NCBI RefSeq assembly: GCF_900107705.1
Contig: NZ_FNRE01000006.1
Coordinates: 62,001 to 126,000, forward strand
Length of the DNA stretch: 64,000 bases
Reading direction: 5' to 3'
From: Prevotella sp. tc2-28
Lineage (GTDB): Bacteria; Bacteroidota; Bacteroidia; Bacteroidales; Bacteroidaceae
Part shown: in pieces, positions 43,516 through 54,000 of the stretch
Layout: each line of letters begins with the position of its first letter
Position numbering within the stretch: the stretch's first letter is position 1
Translations under genes and position numbers: made by a program
Notes under the pieces: generated by a model
What the model was told of the DNA's origin: nothing
Database searches by the model: none
What the model saw: the letters and a program-made list of their open reading frames with translations, nothing else

Positions 43516-46182
43516 ATGACAAGGGTACGAAGATTCTTTTTAGGCCTTCTTCCGGGGCTGATATTGGTAACTGCTGGCTGGGCGCAGCCGGTACCCTCCG
43601 TCATTTCTGAACATTATACGACAGCCCATGGACTGCCCTCCAACAACGTGATGTGCGCTCTTCGCAGTCACGATGGTTTCCTGTGGCTTGGCACGTGGTA
43701 CGGACTCTCCCGCTTCGACGGCGGCAAGTTTATCGCTTACAACCAACCCGTCAACAAAGCCTCCGACAATCCGCCACGCAAGATAGAAAGCATCGCCGAG
43801 GACGCTCAGGGATGGCTTTGGCTGAAGACCGTCGACTGGAAACTTTATCGATTTAATCCGCAGACAGAACAGTTTCATGCCGTATACAACGAACTGAAAC
43901 AGTTTGCCAGAAATCTCCAGGTTATCAAGATTCAGTGTACTGACGAAGGACGCATCCTGCTGCTCACCAAAGACAAGACACTACTGATGGCTACAACTGA
44001 CCAGAAGGGGCATTTCTCTATCCGTAAACTGGTTGACGCACAAGGCAAGACAGACCCTCAGTCTTTTCAGTTACGCGAAGATATTACTGCCTCCACAAAC
44101 GACTATTGGGCTTACGTGGGACGTGACTATCGCATCTTTACCTGGCCTAAGAAGAAAGGTGGTTTGCAAGAGGCTATGGCTAAGGACGACAGTCGCCAGC
44201 AACAGCAGTATGAACGAGCCTTACAGATGGCCACAGAAGCAGGCATCGAGAAATATCAGCAACTCTATCAGGACCATGACAGTCTGCTTTGGGTGACTAC
44301 CGTATCCGATGGCATCTACTGCATCAGTAAGCCTCGTCACGCCTTTAACGTTATGCCTTTGCCTGACAACAACATAACAGGGGTGCGCTGCATCTATCAG
44401 ACGCGCCAAGGTAACATCATTGTGGGCACGCGCAGCCGTGACGTCTATGTATATCATCCAGATGGACAATTGCTTAAGAGCCTACCCTATGCCCAGTACG
44501 GCATCGGTTCCATCTACCACGCCATGGAGGACAGTCAGGGACGGCTGTGGCTCTCCACCAAAGGCGACGGATTGGTGGTGGGCATCCCCGACGCTTCCCA
44601 GCCGCTGGGTTATCAGTTGACACACTATCGCCATCAAGCCGGTCTGGCGTCCAGCATCAGTGGCAACAACGTATACTGTACTTTTATTGACTCGAAAAAA
44701 CGCATCTGGATAGGTACGCTTGACGGAGGTCTCAACCTTGTCGTGCAACAAGCCGACGGACAGTTGGCCTTCTATAACAAGCGACATGGGTTCAAGCACT
44801 ACCCTGCCTACGGACTCTACACCGAGGTGCGCAACATCACCGAAGACCAGAACGGGCGCATCTGGGTGGGTACCATCGACGGACTGATGAGCCTCAACGG
44901 TGACTTCAAGCGCCCTGAGGACATCCGTTTCACCACGTATCAGAACACCGCTGAAACGGCCTTTGCCAACAATGACATCTACACCCTGCACCGCGACCAT
45001 ACCGGACAGATATGGGTAGGAGCCTTTGGAGGCGGACTGCAACGCCTCATCTACGACAAGCAGCCTATCCGCTTCGAACCCCTCGGCATTCGCGAGGGCT
45101 TGCGCAACGATGTCATCTACTCCATCACCGAAGACCTGCACGGACGTCTATGGTTTGCCACCGAGGGAGGTTTGTCATGCTACAACCAGCAGACAGGGCG
45201 TATCCGTAACTTCGACCGCTACGATGGCATCCCCAACGTAACGATGGAAGAGACCTCTGCCTGCTGCTGTGCCAACGGTCACCTTTGGATAGGTACCAGA
45301 CAGGGACTTTTGATCTTCAACCCCGAACAGTTGCAGACCAGCAAGACCGACTACCGTACGTTCATCGTCAACATCACCGCCGACAACCAGCCCTGGTCAG
45401 GCACGACGGCTATCCCCTACACCCACGAAATCGAATTGGAGCACAATCAGAATTCGGTTACTTTCGAGTATGCTGCACTCAAGTTCCAAGACAACAGCCA
45501 ACTCAGCTACCGTTACCGACTCGAAGGTTACGACCGCGACTGGCACTATGCCGGTGCTCATCGATTGGCCTCCTATAACGAGGTTCCTCCTGGCAACTAC
45601 ACCTTCGTCGTAGAAACCATCGACGAGACACGCTCCGACCTGTCCGATGCGTCACGGTCAGCCGTTCTTCCGTCTACTGCCCGCCTTACCCTGCGCATTC
45701 TGCCTCCTTGGTGGGCCACCTGGTGGGCATACCTCATCTACCTTGGTATTGCAGCCGTTGTGACATGGCTCATCGTGCGCACCATTCTTCAGATGAACCG
45801 CATGCGCAACGAGGTATACATCAGTCAGCGACTGGCTAAGCTAACCACCAAGCCCAACGATGGTGACGAATTCATTGACCGCTTGCATCGCATCATCCGC
45901 CAGAACATTGCCAACAGCGATTTCAACATTGACGATATGGCCAACGAGATGGGACTGTCGCGCTCTGCGTTCTACAAGAAGGTAAAAGGCGTGACCGGCT
46001 TTGCTCCTGTCGACCTTATCAAGGAGTTCCGTCTCAGCCACGCTTCCGAGCTGTTGCAGACCACCAACCTTAACATCACCGAGATAGCCTACCGTTCCGG
46101 TTTCAAGGATCCCAGCTACTTCGGCAAGTGTTTCCGCAAGCGCTACGGTATGTCGCCCCGCGAGTTCATCAATCAGCAATAA
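43516..46182 (+). CDS. Propeller / Y_Y_Y / transmembrane / AraC regulator without kinase
   Basis: 888 residues. A signal peptide is followed by many beta-propeller (Reg_prop) repeats (for example FLWLGTWYGLSRFDGGKF, RIWIGTLDGGLN, RIWVGTIDGLMSL, QIWVGAFGGGLQR, LWFATEGGLSCYN). A Y_Y_Y domain follows at about residues 645-720 (LSYRYRLEGYDRDWHY, NEVPPGNYTFVVE). One helix at about 733-757 is followed directly by an AraC HTH domain at about 785-886 (MANEMGLSRSAFYKKVKGVTG, ITEIAYRSGFKDPSYFGKCF). Classic hybrid two-component PUL regulators have this sensor but also HisKA, HATPase and receiver domains, which are absent here. It follows the CAZyme operon and probably controls it. Confidence 0.88.
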   Translation: MTRVRRFFLGLLPGLILVTAGWAQPVPSVISEHYTTAHGLPSNNVMCALRSHDGFLWLGTWYGLSRFDGGKFIAYNQPVNKASDNPPRKIESIAEDAQGWLWLKTVDWKLYRFNPQTEQFHAVYNELKQFARNLQVIKIQCTDEGRILLLTKDKTLLMATTDQKGHFSIRKLVDAQGKTDPQSFQLREDITASTNDYWAYVGRDYRIFTWPKKKGGLQEAMAKDDSRQQQQYERALQMATEAGIEKYQQLYQDHDSLLWVTTVSDGIYCISKPRHAFNVMPLPDNNITGVRCIYQTRQGNIIVGTRSRDVYVYHPDGQLLKSLPYAQYGIGSIYHAMEDSQGRLWLSTKGDGLVVGIPDASQPLGYQLTHYRHQAGLASSISGNNVYCTFIDSKKRIWIGTLDGGLNLVVQQADGQLAFYNKRHGFKHYPAYGLYTEVRNITEDQNGRIWVGTIDGLMSLNGDFKRPEDIRFTTYQNTAETAFANNDIYTLHRDHTGQIWVGAFGGGLQRLIYDKQPIRFEPLGIREGLRNDVIYSITEDLHGRLWFATEGGLSCYNQQTGRIRNFDRYDGIPNVTMEETSACCCANGHLWIGTRQGLLIFNPEQLQTSKTDYRTFIVNITADNQPWSGTTAIPYTHEIELEHNQNSVTFEYAALKFQDNSQLSYRYRLEGYDRDWHYAGAHRLASYNEVPPGNYTFVVETIDETRSDLSDASRSAVLPSTARLTLRILPPWWATWWAYLIYLGIAAVVTWLIVRTILQMNRMRNEVYISQRLAKLTTKPNDGDEFIDRLHRIIRQNIANSDFNIDDMANEMGLSRSAFYKKVKGVTGFAPVDLIKEFRLSHASELLQTTNLNITEIAYRSGFKDPSYFGKCFRKRYGMSPREFINQQ

Positions 46183-46193
46183 AGAATAAGAAA

Positions 46194-46231
46194 AACTGGA
46201 ACACTACCAAGTAATGTTCCAGTTTCGTTTT
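46194..46231. terminator. Terminator shared by the propeller regulator and cassette A
   Basis: A perfect stem AACTGGAACA / TGTTCCAGTT with an 11-base loop (46204-46214) is flanked by A5 on the left and TCGTTTTT on the right. It lies between converging genes. The same hairpin recurs at 55908-55938 after the other GH32 gene. Confidence 0.85.
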
Positions 46232-46246
46232 TAGTTCAATGACCAA

Positions 46247-47857
46247 CTATTGCTGGCTAACCTTCACGTCACTGACAGTAATGCTGCCACCGTAGCTGTT
46301 GATGCTCCAGCAATTCTTCTGGATGCCATAGATACGCTGTGTGCTGCATACATTGTCATTGATGTACATCACAACCACCGAGTTGTCGGTATAGATGTCT
46401 ACCTTATAAGTGTTGTCTGCCGGGCGATAGAAGCCATAGCCGTCAGCACCGTCAATATATCCCTTACCCTCTGGACCTTCCTGCTCGAAGTTCACCTTAC
46501 GTGCAGTACCATTCTCCTCGGGATTAACCATCATGGTGTAATACTTCTTGGCATCAGTATCACGGACAAATGATACACCAAACTTATCCGCGTCACCGGC
46601 AGTCTTCACGGTGAACGTGATGTGGTTGCAAGTGCCCAGACGGTTGTAGAGCACATAGGCACCCTCACCGCTCAGCGTGCCGTTGTTATACCCATTGCTG
46701 GCCATCACGTTGACAGGCTGCTGCTTCGTATACTTTGCTGCTATGGCAGGCACGGCGCCCAGCGTCAGCATTCCGTCTTCATGCTGGATAATCTTGTGGC
46801 AAACCAGTGCACCACTCCAGTTGGGCTCACCATCGGCACCTACACTGATGTTCTTTTCGTGGATGTCCTTTCCCGAACGATACGGACTCCATCCCCAGAT
46901 ATAACGGTCTGTACCGTTGGAAGCCGTCTTGGCAGCATAGAACGCACGTGTGTCAAGTGTTCCCTCACGCCATAGAGGACCGTCGGCAGGCCACTTAGGA
47001 CCGCTGTTGAAGCAGTCTTTCAGCCCTTCCCATGACGTAGCCACCATGTACTTCACCTTACGGCTCCATGAAGCTCTGTTGCTCTGGCTGAACACGAGAT
47101 ACCAGTAGTTGCCCATCTTGAAGATGTCAGGACACTCCAGCATACGGTCCCAAATCATATTGAACATACCCACATGCTCCCATGTCTTCATGTCGTTAGA
47201 CTTGAACTCAGCAAACTTGGGATCACCGCCCCATGAGGGATAGGTAGAGATGACCATGTGGTAGACACCGTCATCGGTGGTGAAGATCTGCGGGTCACGG
47301 AAATCATTGCCCGAATAGCCATACTCTACTCCCTTGATCGACCACGCCACATCCTTGGTCCATGTCTTGAAGTCAGGCGACGTAGCGCGCAGCACGACCT
47401 CACGGCTGCTGCAATTGCCGTTATGTCCCGTATAATAGATATAGTACAGGCCTTCCTTCTCGTTATACACGGCGCAGCCAGTACCCAGAGCGGCATCCTG
47501 CGCATAGTCGTTGGTAGCCGTAGGCAACACCTCACCCATCGACTGGTAGTTGGCACCGTCTGTAGTCCTCAAGCCCCAGATGGGGTGGAAGCGGAACGGG
47601 GGGTTGTTGTCAAACTCCTGCAGATAGAGCACCTTGAACTCGCCGGCCTTTTTATCATAGAAAGGCATCGGATCACCCACACGGCCAATTGCAGGCATGA
47701 AATAAGTATTGAATCCTGCATCATCAGTAGGTGCAAAGAAGGTGGTCGTTTCTGCCCAGTTCTTAGCAGGGTCTGGTCCGAAATCGTCGTCGCTGCATGC
47801 CATCAGCCCAGAGGCTGACAGCATGATTGCGAATACAGAATATATCGTTGTTTTCAT
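46247..47857 (-). CDS. GH32-type lipoprotein of fructan cassette A
   Basis: 536 residues from the ATG at 47857 (MKTTIYSVF). The signal ends in the lipobox GLMAC with Cys 21, so it is a lipoprotein. The five-bladed GH32 fold is indicated by Asp 62 in RVGDPMPFY (nucleophile position), RDP at 187-189 and the acid/base ECPD at 241-244. The usual WMNDPNG is replaced by RVGDPMPF, so it belongs to a divergent GH32 subgroup. The C-terminal ~130 residues form a beta-sandwich-like region. It probably cuts or trims fructan at the cell surface. It is last in cassette A. Confidence 0.82.
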   Translation of the reverse strand: MKTTIYSVFAIMLSASGLMACSDDDFGPDPAKNWAETTTFFAPTDDAGFNTYFMPAIGRVGDPMPFYDKKAGEFKVLYLQEFDNNPPFRFHPIWGLRTTDGANYQSMGEVLPTATNDYAQDAALGTGCAVYNEKEGLYYIYYTGHNGNCSSREVVLRATSPDFKTWTKDVAWSIKGVEYGYSGNDFRDPQIFTTDDGVYHMVISTYPSWGGDPKFAEFKSNDMKTWEHVGMFNMIWDRMLECPDIFKMGNYWYLVFSQSNRASWSRKVKYMVATSWEGLKDCFNSGPKWPADGPLWREGTLDTRAFYAAKTASNGTDRYIWGWSPYRSGKDIHEKNISVGADGEPNWSGALVCHKIIQHEDGMLTLGAVPAIAAKYTKQQPVNVMASNGYNNGTLSGEGAYVLYNRLGTCNHITFTVKTAGDADKFGVSFVRDTDAKKYYTMMVNPEENGTARKVNFEQEGPEGKGYIDGADGYGFYRPADNTYKVDIYTDNSVVVMYINDNVCSTQRIYGIQKNCWSINSYGGSITVSDVKVSQQ

Positions 47858-47894
47858 AACTTTATTCATTGATAAAAATGTTAAACGCCATTAT

Positions 47895-49277
47895 TTACTT
47901 TCCCGAAAGGTATTTGAAAGCATTACCTGTCATAATGCCTACATTCTCGTGGTAATATGACTCGTAAGGATTCGGAGAATACCAGTCATAGCAGCCCGAA
48001 CCGAAGCAGATGATACCACCCTTTCCGAACGTTCCGTTGTAGGCAGGAGCCTCCCAGACGACGACGGCACCGTCACCGCCATGTCCCAGGGCCTTGCATC
48101 CTGTCTTTGCCTCCCAATCGGCAAAGCCGTTGAAGCTCCAGGCACCCCACTGAGATACGCAGTTGGATATCTTGTATCCTCCATCGGTAGTAATAATCTT
48201 GTCGTTACCACCTACGAGGTTCTGCCAGATGGGGTGAGAAGCGTCGTTGGGCAGGAAGCTCCACTCGCCACCGGGATTGATGATATCACCACCGTCGTCA
48301 TTGGCACCCCAGCAGTTGTTTGCACAGAGCTTATCCTTGACAGCACCCAGCGATGCAGCGAAGTTGACAGCCGCACGGCCCAGGATGAAGGCACCGCCGT
48401 TCTTATAGTAGTCAAGCAACTTGTTGCGGTAAGCCATTGCTGTCGAAGTGGCACCGGTCTCAAAGTCTGTCAGGTTCTCTGACGGCTGGTGCTGCCAGTG
48501 CCAGAAGATGACTTCACACTTCGAGAGGTCCATATTGGCCATATCGCCCCATGATACGAAGACAGACTGTTCAACGTTAGCAAGCATCCACTTACAAGCC
48601 TCCTGTTCCTCACCGACGAGGTCTTCTATCTTGGTAGCCTTGGCGCTGCCCAGGAAGATGGCCTTCGGAGCACTTACGGTCTGAATTGTAACCGTGTAGG
48701 TTGCTGTTGCCGTATTGTCCTTTACAGTATAGGTAACAGGATTGGTGAAGTCGGTTACCACGCCGCCCATAGGTGTGATGGTAGCATCTTCACTCAGTGT
48801 AATGGTAGGTATAATCTTGCTGACGTCAACAGTTGAAGGCAGGAATGCCGTAATCGTGTGGTCTTCGTCGTTGATGGTAGCCTTGTAGGTGTCGTTGATG
48901 ATAAACGAGGTAATACGAGCCTCGTCGTTCTTCACGTTCACCGTCCAGTCCAGGAAGAGGTCTCCGTTAGTGACATGTAATGACTGGGCAGCCGAGAAGT
49001 CAGCCACCATACCGACAGCCATATTAGCCTGTGCGCCATTCGAGATGCCGAGCTTGGTAATCTTCATCTGCGACTTACCATTGAAGTCAACAGGAACTTT
49101 CACCTTGATGGTACGTTTTGACAGGTCTATAACACCTGTATAGGTGCCGTCGAGTTCAAACGATTCTACCATGCAATCGCCTGACAAAGCCAATCCGCTG
49201 ACATTGTCACTTGAGCATGCTGTCAGTGCCATGACAGACATCAGAAATGCAAATGCAGAATATATTATTGTCTTCAT
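47895..49277 (-). CDS. DUF4960 surface glycan-binding lipoprotein, cassette A
   Basis: 460 residues from the ATG at 49277 (MKTIIYSAFAF). The lipobox is ALTAC. The N-terminal half has Ig-like beta-sandwich repeats (TSFIINDTYKATINDEDHTITAFLPSTVD and the following GVVTDFTNPVTYTV). The C-terminal half is the DUF4960 domain found in fructan-locus binding proteins (FWHWQHQP, NGGAFILGRAAVNF, GKGGIICFGSGCYDWY). Likely captures fructan at the surface for the SusC/SusD pair. It sits between susD and the GH32 gene. Confidence 0.82.
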   Translation of the reverse strand: MKTIIYSAFAFLMSVMALTACSSDNVSGLALSGDCMVESFELDGTYTGVIDLSKRTIKVKVPVDFNGKSQMKITKLGISNGAQANMAVGMVADFSAAQSLHVTNGDLFLDWTVNVKNDEARITSFIINDTYKATINDEDHTITAFLPSTVDVSKIIPTITLSEDATITPMGGVVTDFTNPVTYTVKDNTATATYTVTIQTVSAPKAIFLGSAKATKIEDLVGEEQEACKWMLANVEQSVFVSWGDMANMDLSKCEVIFWHWQHQPSENLTDFETGATSTAMAYRNKLLDYYKNGGAFILGRAAVNFAASLGAVKDKLCANNCWGANDDGGDIINPGGEWSFLPNDASHPIWQNLVGGNDKIITTDGGYKISNCVSQWGAWSFNGFADWEAKTGCKALGHGGDGAVVVWEAPAYNGTFGKGGIICFGSGCYDWYSPNPYESYYHENVGIMTGNAFKYLSGK

Positions 49278-49307
49278 AATGTTCTTTTTTCTGGTTTTCA
49301 TTGATTT

Positions 49308-51041
49308 TTACTTTCCCCAGTTGATGTTCTGGACATAATGGCCATTCGATGAGGATATCTGCTCATGAGGAATGGGAAGATACTCGTCGCGGTTCTGGGT
49401 GAATTGTGCTTCCCCGAGGTAAGACACGCGTTCTTTCTCCTTGGTGACATAACTGGTAATGACAGCAGGCGCGTCACCCCAGCGAACGAGGTCGAAGAAG
49501 CGTTCGCTCTCCAGAGCCATCTCCAGGCGGCGCTCCGTCTTTACAATCTTAATAGCCTCATCCTTTGAATAAGAACCGGTATAGGGCTTACAGTAAGGAT
49601 GCACGCCGTAGCGGCTCTCATAGTCTGCTATCATCTGGGTGCTCTTGGCAGCACGCTCGCGCAGCTGGTTAACCAGCGGAATGGCCTGATCGCCCTGTCC
49701 GAGCTGTGCCAAAGCCTCGGCACGCATCAGCAGCACGTCAGCATAGCGGAAGACGATACGGTTCATCGGAGATGCCCAGTAGGAACCACGAATCAGGTAT
49801 GAACCGATCAGGTCGGGGTCTACGTTGTGCTTCAAGGTGACGTAGTAGCCATAGATACCACCCGAACGGCTCCATGCCGGTGTTCTGTCCATGATATATT
49901 TCTTGTTGAACATATAAGGCAGACCGGTGATTCCTACGGTGAGGAACAGGCGTGGGTCGGCATTGTCAACGGTCATTTCGTAATTGGCATCGTTATAGTT
50001 GGCCATAGGCAGACCATCGGCATTGGTCTTGAATGAGTTGACCAGGTTCTGCGTAGGCTTGTAGAAGTCGCAGCCGCCATCGGTCACGTCAGGAATATTC
50101 GGTACGATCAGTCCGTAGCTCCAGTTCAGGTTACCGTATGTAGAACCGTCGTTGATGGAGTACTGGATGGCCCAGATGCTCTCTATGCCGTTCTCATACT
50201 GGGTCTCAGGACGGAAGTTGTTATGGAAGTCGTTCTCCAGACCATAGCCTCCTGCCTCATAGATAGCGGGAGCTGTGTATTCTACCACTTTCTTCAGATC
50301 GTCCTGGTTGATGCTGGTCACCTGGTTGGTGTTGGCATCATCCTGGCGATAAGCCTTGTAGAGATAGATCTTTGCCAGGAAGGCAGCAGCGGCAGCCTTG
50401 GTGGGACGGCCCTTGTCGGCTTGCTTCACAGGCAGATTGGCATAGGCTTCTTCCACTTCCTTGGCAATGAGAGCCCAACCCTCGTCGTTGTTATATTCGC
50501 GGTTCGACAGCGTGTTGTACTGCTCCTCTGACATGTTGGCATCCATCACGAAGGGGATGTTCTTGTAGAGTCGCTTCAGCAGGAAATGACCATAGGCACG
50601 CAGGAACTTCATCTCTGCCATGCGCTGAGCCTTCAGCTGATAGCTGTCATCGCACTTCTCAATCACGGCAATGGCAGTGTTCACACGTGAGAGTGTCTTG
50701 TACAGACGCACCCACATATCGTTGATGTTCCAGTTAGTGGTCAGCACACCCTTCTCCACCTCCAGCTGGTGGAACACGTCACCGTCGTTGGTTGACGAAC
50801 CGCCTTTGTAGGCATCGTCACTGCGCACGTCGAAGTTCCACATGGAGAACGAAGAGTTGATATCCTCGGCAGTGGTGAAGATAGCATAGGCTGAGATTAC
50901 CAGGTTGTCTACCTTTTCAGGGGTATTGACCTCGTTTTCCGAGAGCGTACCCTGCGGCTTCTGATCTTCCAGGAAGTCAGAGCAAGCGGTCAGTCCGCAA
51001 ACCACGCAGGCGGTACAGATGATATTCAATATCTTTTTCAT
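49308..51041 (-). CDS. SusD-family outer-membrane glycan-binding lipoprotein, cassette A
   Basis: 577 residues from the ATG at 51041. The signal ends in the lipobox CGLTAC. It has SusD/RagB features: TPR-like helical region (MRAEALAQLGQGDQAIPLVNQLRERA), the C-terminal VKTERRLEMALESERFFDLVRWG and YLPIPHEQI. It forms the lid of the SusC transporter. It starts 13 bp after the susC stop. Confidence 0.94.
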   Translation of the reverse strand: MKKILNIICTACVVCGLTACSDFLEDQKPQGTLSENEVNTPEKVDNLVISAYAIFTTAEDINSSFSMWNFDVRSDDAYKGGSSTNDGDVFHQLEVEKGVLTTNWNINDMWVRLYKTLSRVNTAIAVIEKCDDSYQLKAQRMAEMKFLRAYGHFLLKRLYKNIPFVMDANMSEEQYNTLSNREYNNDEGWALIAKEVEEAYANLPVKQADKGRPTKAAAAAFLAKIYLYKAYRQDDANTNQVTSINQDDLKKVVEYTAPAIYEAGGYGLENDFHNNFRPETQYENGIESIWAIQYSINDGSTYGNLNWSYGLIVPNIPDVTDGGCDFYKPTQNLVNSFKTNADGLPMANYNDANYEMTVDNADPRLFLTVGITGLPYMFNKKYIMDRTPAWSRSGGIYGYYVTLKHNVDPDLIGSYLIRGSYWASPMNRIVFRYADVLLMRAEALAQLGQGDQAIPLVNQLRERAAKSTQMIADYESRYGVHPYCKPYTGSYSKDEAIKIVKTERRLEMALESERFFDLVRWGDAPAVITSYVTKEKERVSYLGEAQFTQNRDEYLPIPHEQISSSNGHYVQNINWGK

Positions 51042-51054
51042 ATAGCTTTCGTTT

Positions 51055-54000
51055 TTAGAATGATACATTAAAACCAAATGTCACGTTAAGAGGGATAGGA
51101 TAGCCGAAGAGCGGATTCTCAGGGTCTACACCTGTAAACTTCTTGCTCTTGATGGTCAGCAGGTTCTGGGCAGAGACATAGGTGCGAATCTTGGTGATGT
51201 GCAGTTTCTCTGTCAGCGACTTCGGCAGGTTGTAACCCAGCTGTATGGTGCGCAACTTCAGGTATGAACCATTTTCTACATAGTATGACGAGAAGCGTTT
51301 CTCGTTATTATTATCGTAAAGTGACAGGGCGGGAATGTTGGAACCGTAGTTCGCGGGCGTCCAAGCGTCCAGCACGCGGTCTCCCTTGTTCAGATAGGCC
51401 ACGTTCACACCGGCCCAGAGGTCTGTCTGTACTTTGTATCCGCCATTCGTGTCGTCACCGGGTTTTACGGTGGTCAGTGCGTCAACACCCTGAACACCCT
51501 GCCAGAACATGGTGAAGTCGAAGTTCTTGTACTGCAGGTAGATGTTCAGACCGTAGGTGAAGTCGGGTGTCGGATCGTATATCCAGTCCTGGTCGGCCTC
51601 GTTGATGATACCGTTGCCGTCAATATCCTTGAAGCGCATACGACCAATGGCAGCACCTTCCTGGGTGGCGTGGTTGTCAACCTCTTCCTGGCTCTTGAAG
51701 ATACCGTCATAGATATAGCCCACATACGAGTTGATGGGGTGACCTACGACACTCTTCACGCCGCTACCGCCGAAGGTTCCCTTCGAAGCGATGGTCTCGG
51801 GCAGCTTGGTAACCTTGTTGCGGTTAGTGCTGATGTTACCGGCAATGTCGTAGCTGAAGTGGCCCTTCGAACCACGATAGCCCACATTGAATTCAAAACC
51901 TTTGTTCTCTACCTCGCCGGCATTGATCCACTTGTCACCGCCTTCACCCATGATACCGATACCGGGCATGAACACCAGGATGTCCTTGGTCTTCTTGTAG
52001 TACCACTCGAACGATCCGTAGAGTGAGTTGTGGAACAGTCCGAAATCAAAACCGAGGTTGGTCTGCGTGGTGGTCTCCCACTTGATGTCGTCGTTGCCTA
52101 ACTGGTCGCGCTTGAAACCTGAGTCAAGGGTGTGACCGCCGTTCGTTCCCTGGATATCGTAGCTCGTACCGTAGCTCTGTCCACCGAACTGGGCTTCACC
52201 GTAGTTGGCTTTATAGATGGTGTAGCGGGCAATGTTGGAAATCTCCTGGTTACCGGTCTGACCCCATGAGGCACGCAGCTTCAGGTTGTCAAGCCATTTC
52301 TTGGTAGGCTCCATGAACTTCTCCTCAGAGATGCGCCAACCGGCACTGACTGACGGGAAGGTACCATACTGGTTGTTCTTACCGAAACGGCTGGAACCGT
52401 CACGGCGTACCGTTACGCTGGCCAGGTATTTGTCGTTGTAGGTGTAGTTAATCTTACCGAAGAACGACACGAGTGAGAAGCCGTCGCCCGAACCGAAGGC
52501 CTGCTGACGGCCTGAACCTGCATCCGGCCACATATAGTCGGGAGTCAGTACGGCATACTCGTAGCGCTTGCCTGAGAAGTATTCGTTGTCCTGACGGTTC
52601 AGCTCCATACCCACCAGTGCGTCGGCACGGTGCTTACCGATTTCCAGGTTATAGGTGGCAATGGCGTTCCACATCCACTTCATCCAGTGCTCTTGCTTGG
52701 CCTCGACGGCATTGTCGCTGTTGGCCACGTTACCGTTCTTGACAGGATAGGTGAAGAAACGCTGCTTCTTCTGTGCATAGTCAATACCGAAGGTGGTCTT
52801 CAGCGTCAGGTTCTTGATAGGCTGCAAGCTGATGAACACGTCGCCGAAGGTACGCCAGTAGGTGTATCGGTTGTCCTTGATGCGGTCGAGCACTTCTACC
52901 GGATTCTCACGGTCAGAATAGCTGCCGGTCAGGTTGGCAAACTCGCCTTTCGTATTATAGATAGGGAACGAGGGGTTGTACTGCAGCACATTGCCGAGGA
53001 AACCGCCAGGGGCCGAAACCTCGCTGGTACGGTTCAGCGTGAAGTGCTCACCGATGGTCAGTATGTCGCCAAACAGCTTGTAGTCGGCATTCATACGTGC
53101 TGAGAAGCGTTCGAAGTCGGTATTCTTGATGACACCCAGGTTCTTGTAATAGCCCAGTGAGAAGAAACTTGAACCGCGCTCCGAGCCGTTGCTCACGCTG
53201 ACGTTGTAGTTCTGAATGACACCGGTGCGGGTGGTCTCCTTGACCCAGTCCGTGTCTGATGCGGGAATCGTGTTGGCGTCGTCCAGGTATTTCTGCATGG
53301 TCACCTTGTTCAACTGCGGGTTGCCGTTCTGGTCGTACTGCCAGTCGAAATGGTAACCCAGCGAATTGTTGTTGGGGTTCACACCGTCGTTGACATTGGC
53401 CTGCCAGAATGCGCGTCCCCACTCCTCGGCGTTCAGCACCTTCATGCGGTGGGCATACGTCGAGATGGCCAGACTGGCATCCAGATTCACCTTCACCTGT
53501 CCGCTCTTGCCACGCTTGGTGGTGATGATGATCACACCGTTGGCAGCGCGCGAACCGTAGATAGAGGCTGAGGCGGCATCCTTCAGTACCTGGATGCTCT
53601 CAATGTCGTTACCGTTCAACTCGTGCATACCTGATGTGGTAGGCACACCGTCGATGATGTACAGGGGGTCTACACCGGAGTTCAGCGTACCGACACCACG
53701 GATGCGGACGGTAGCAGCACCTGATGGTGAACCGTCTGCCGAGATGTTCATACCCGGTACACGACCTTGCAGGGCTTTCATCGGGTTGTTCTCGTTCTGC
53801 TTGGCCATCTCGTCTACGCTGACCGTTGAAATGGCACCGGTCAGGTCAGCCTTGCGCTGGGTGGTATAACCTGTCACCACCACTTCCTGCAACTGCTTGC
53901 TGTCCTCCTGCAGGGCTACCTGCATGCCGTTTTGTGCAGGCTGTTCTTGAGTCAGGTAACCCACATAGCTGAACACCAGGGTTGCGCCCTGCTTGACTTT

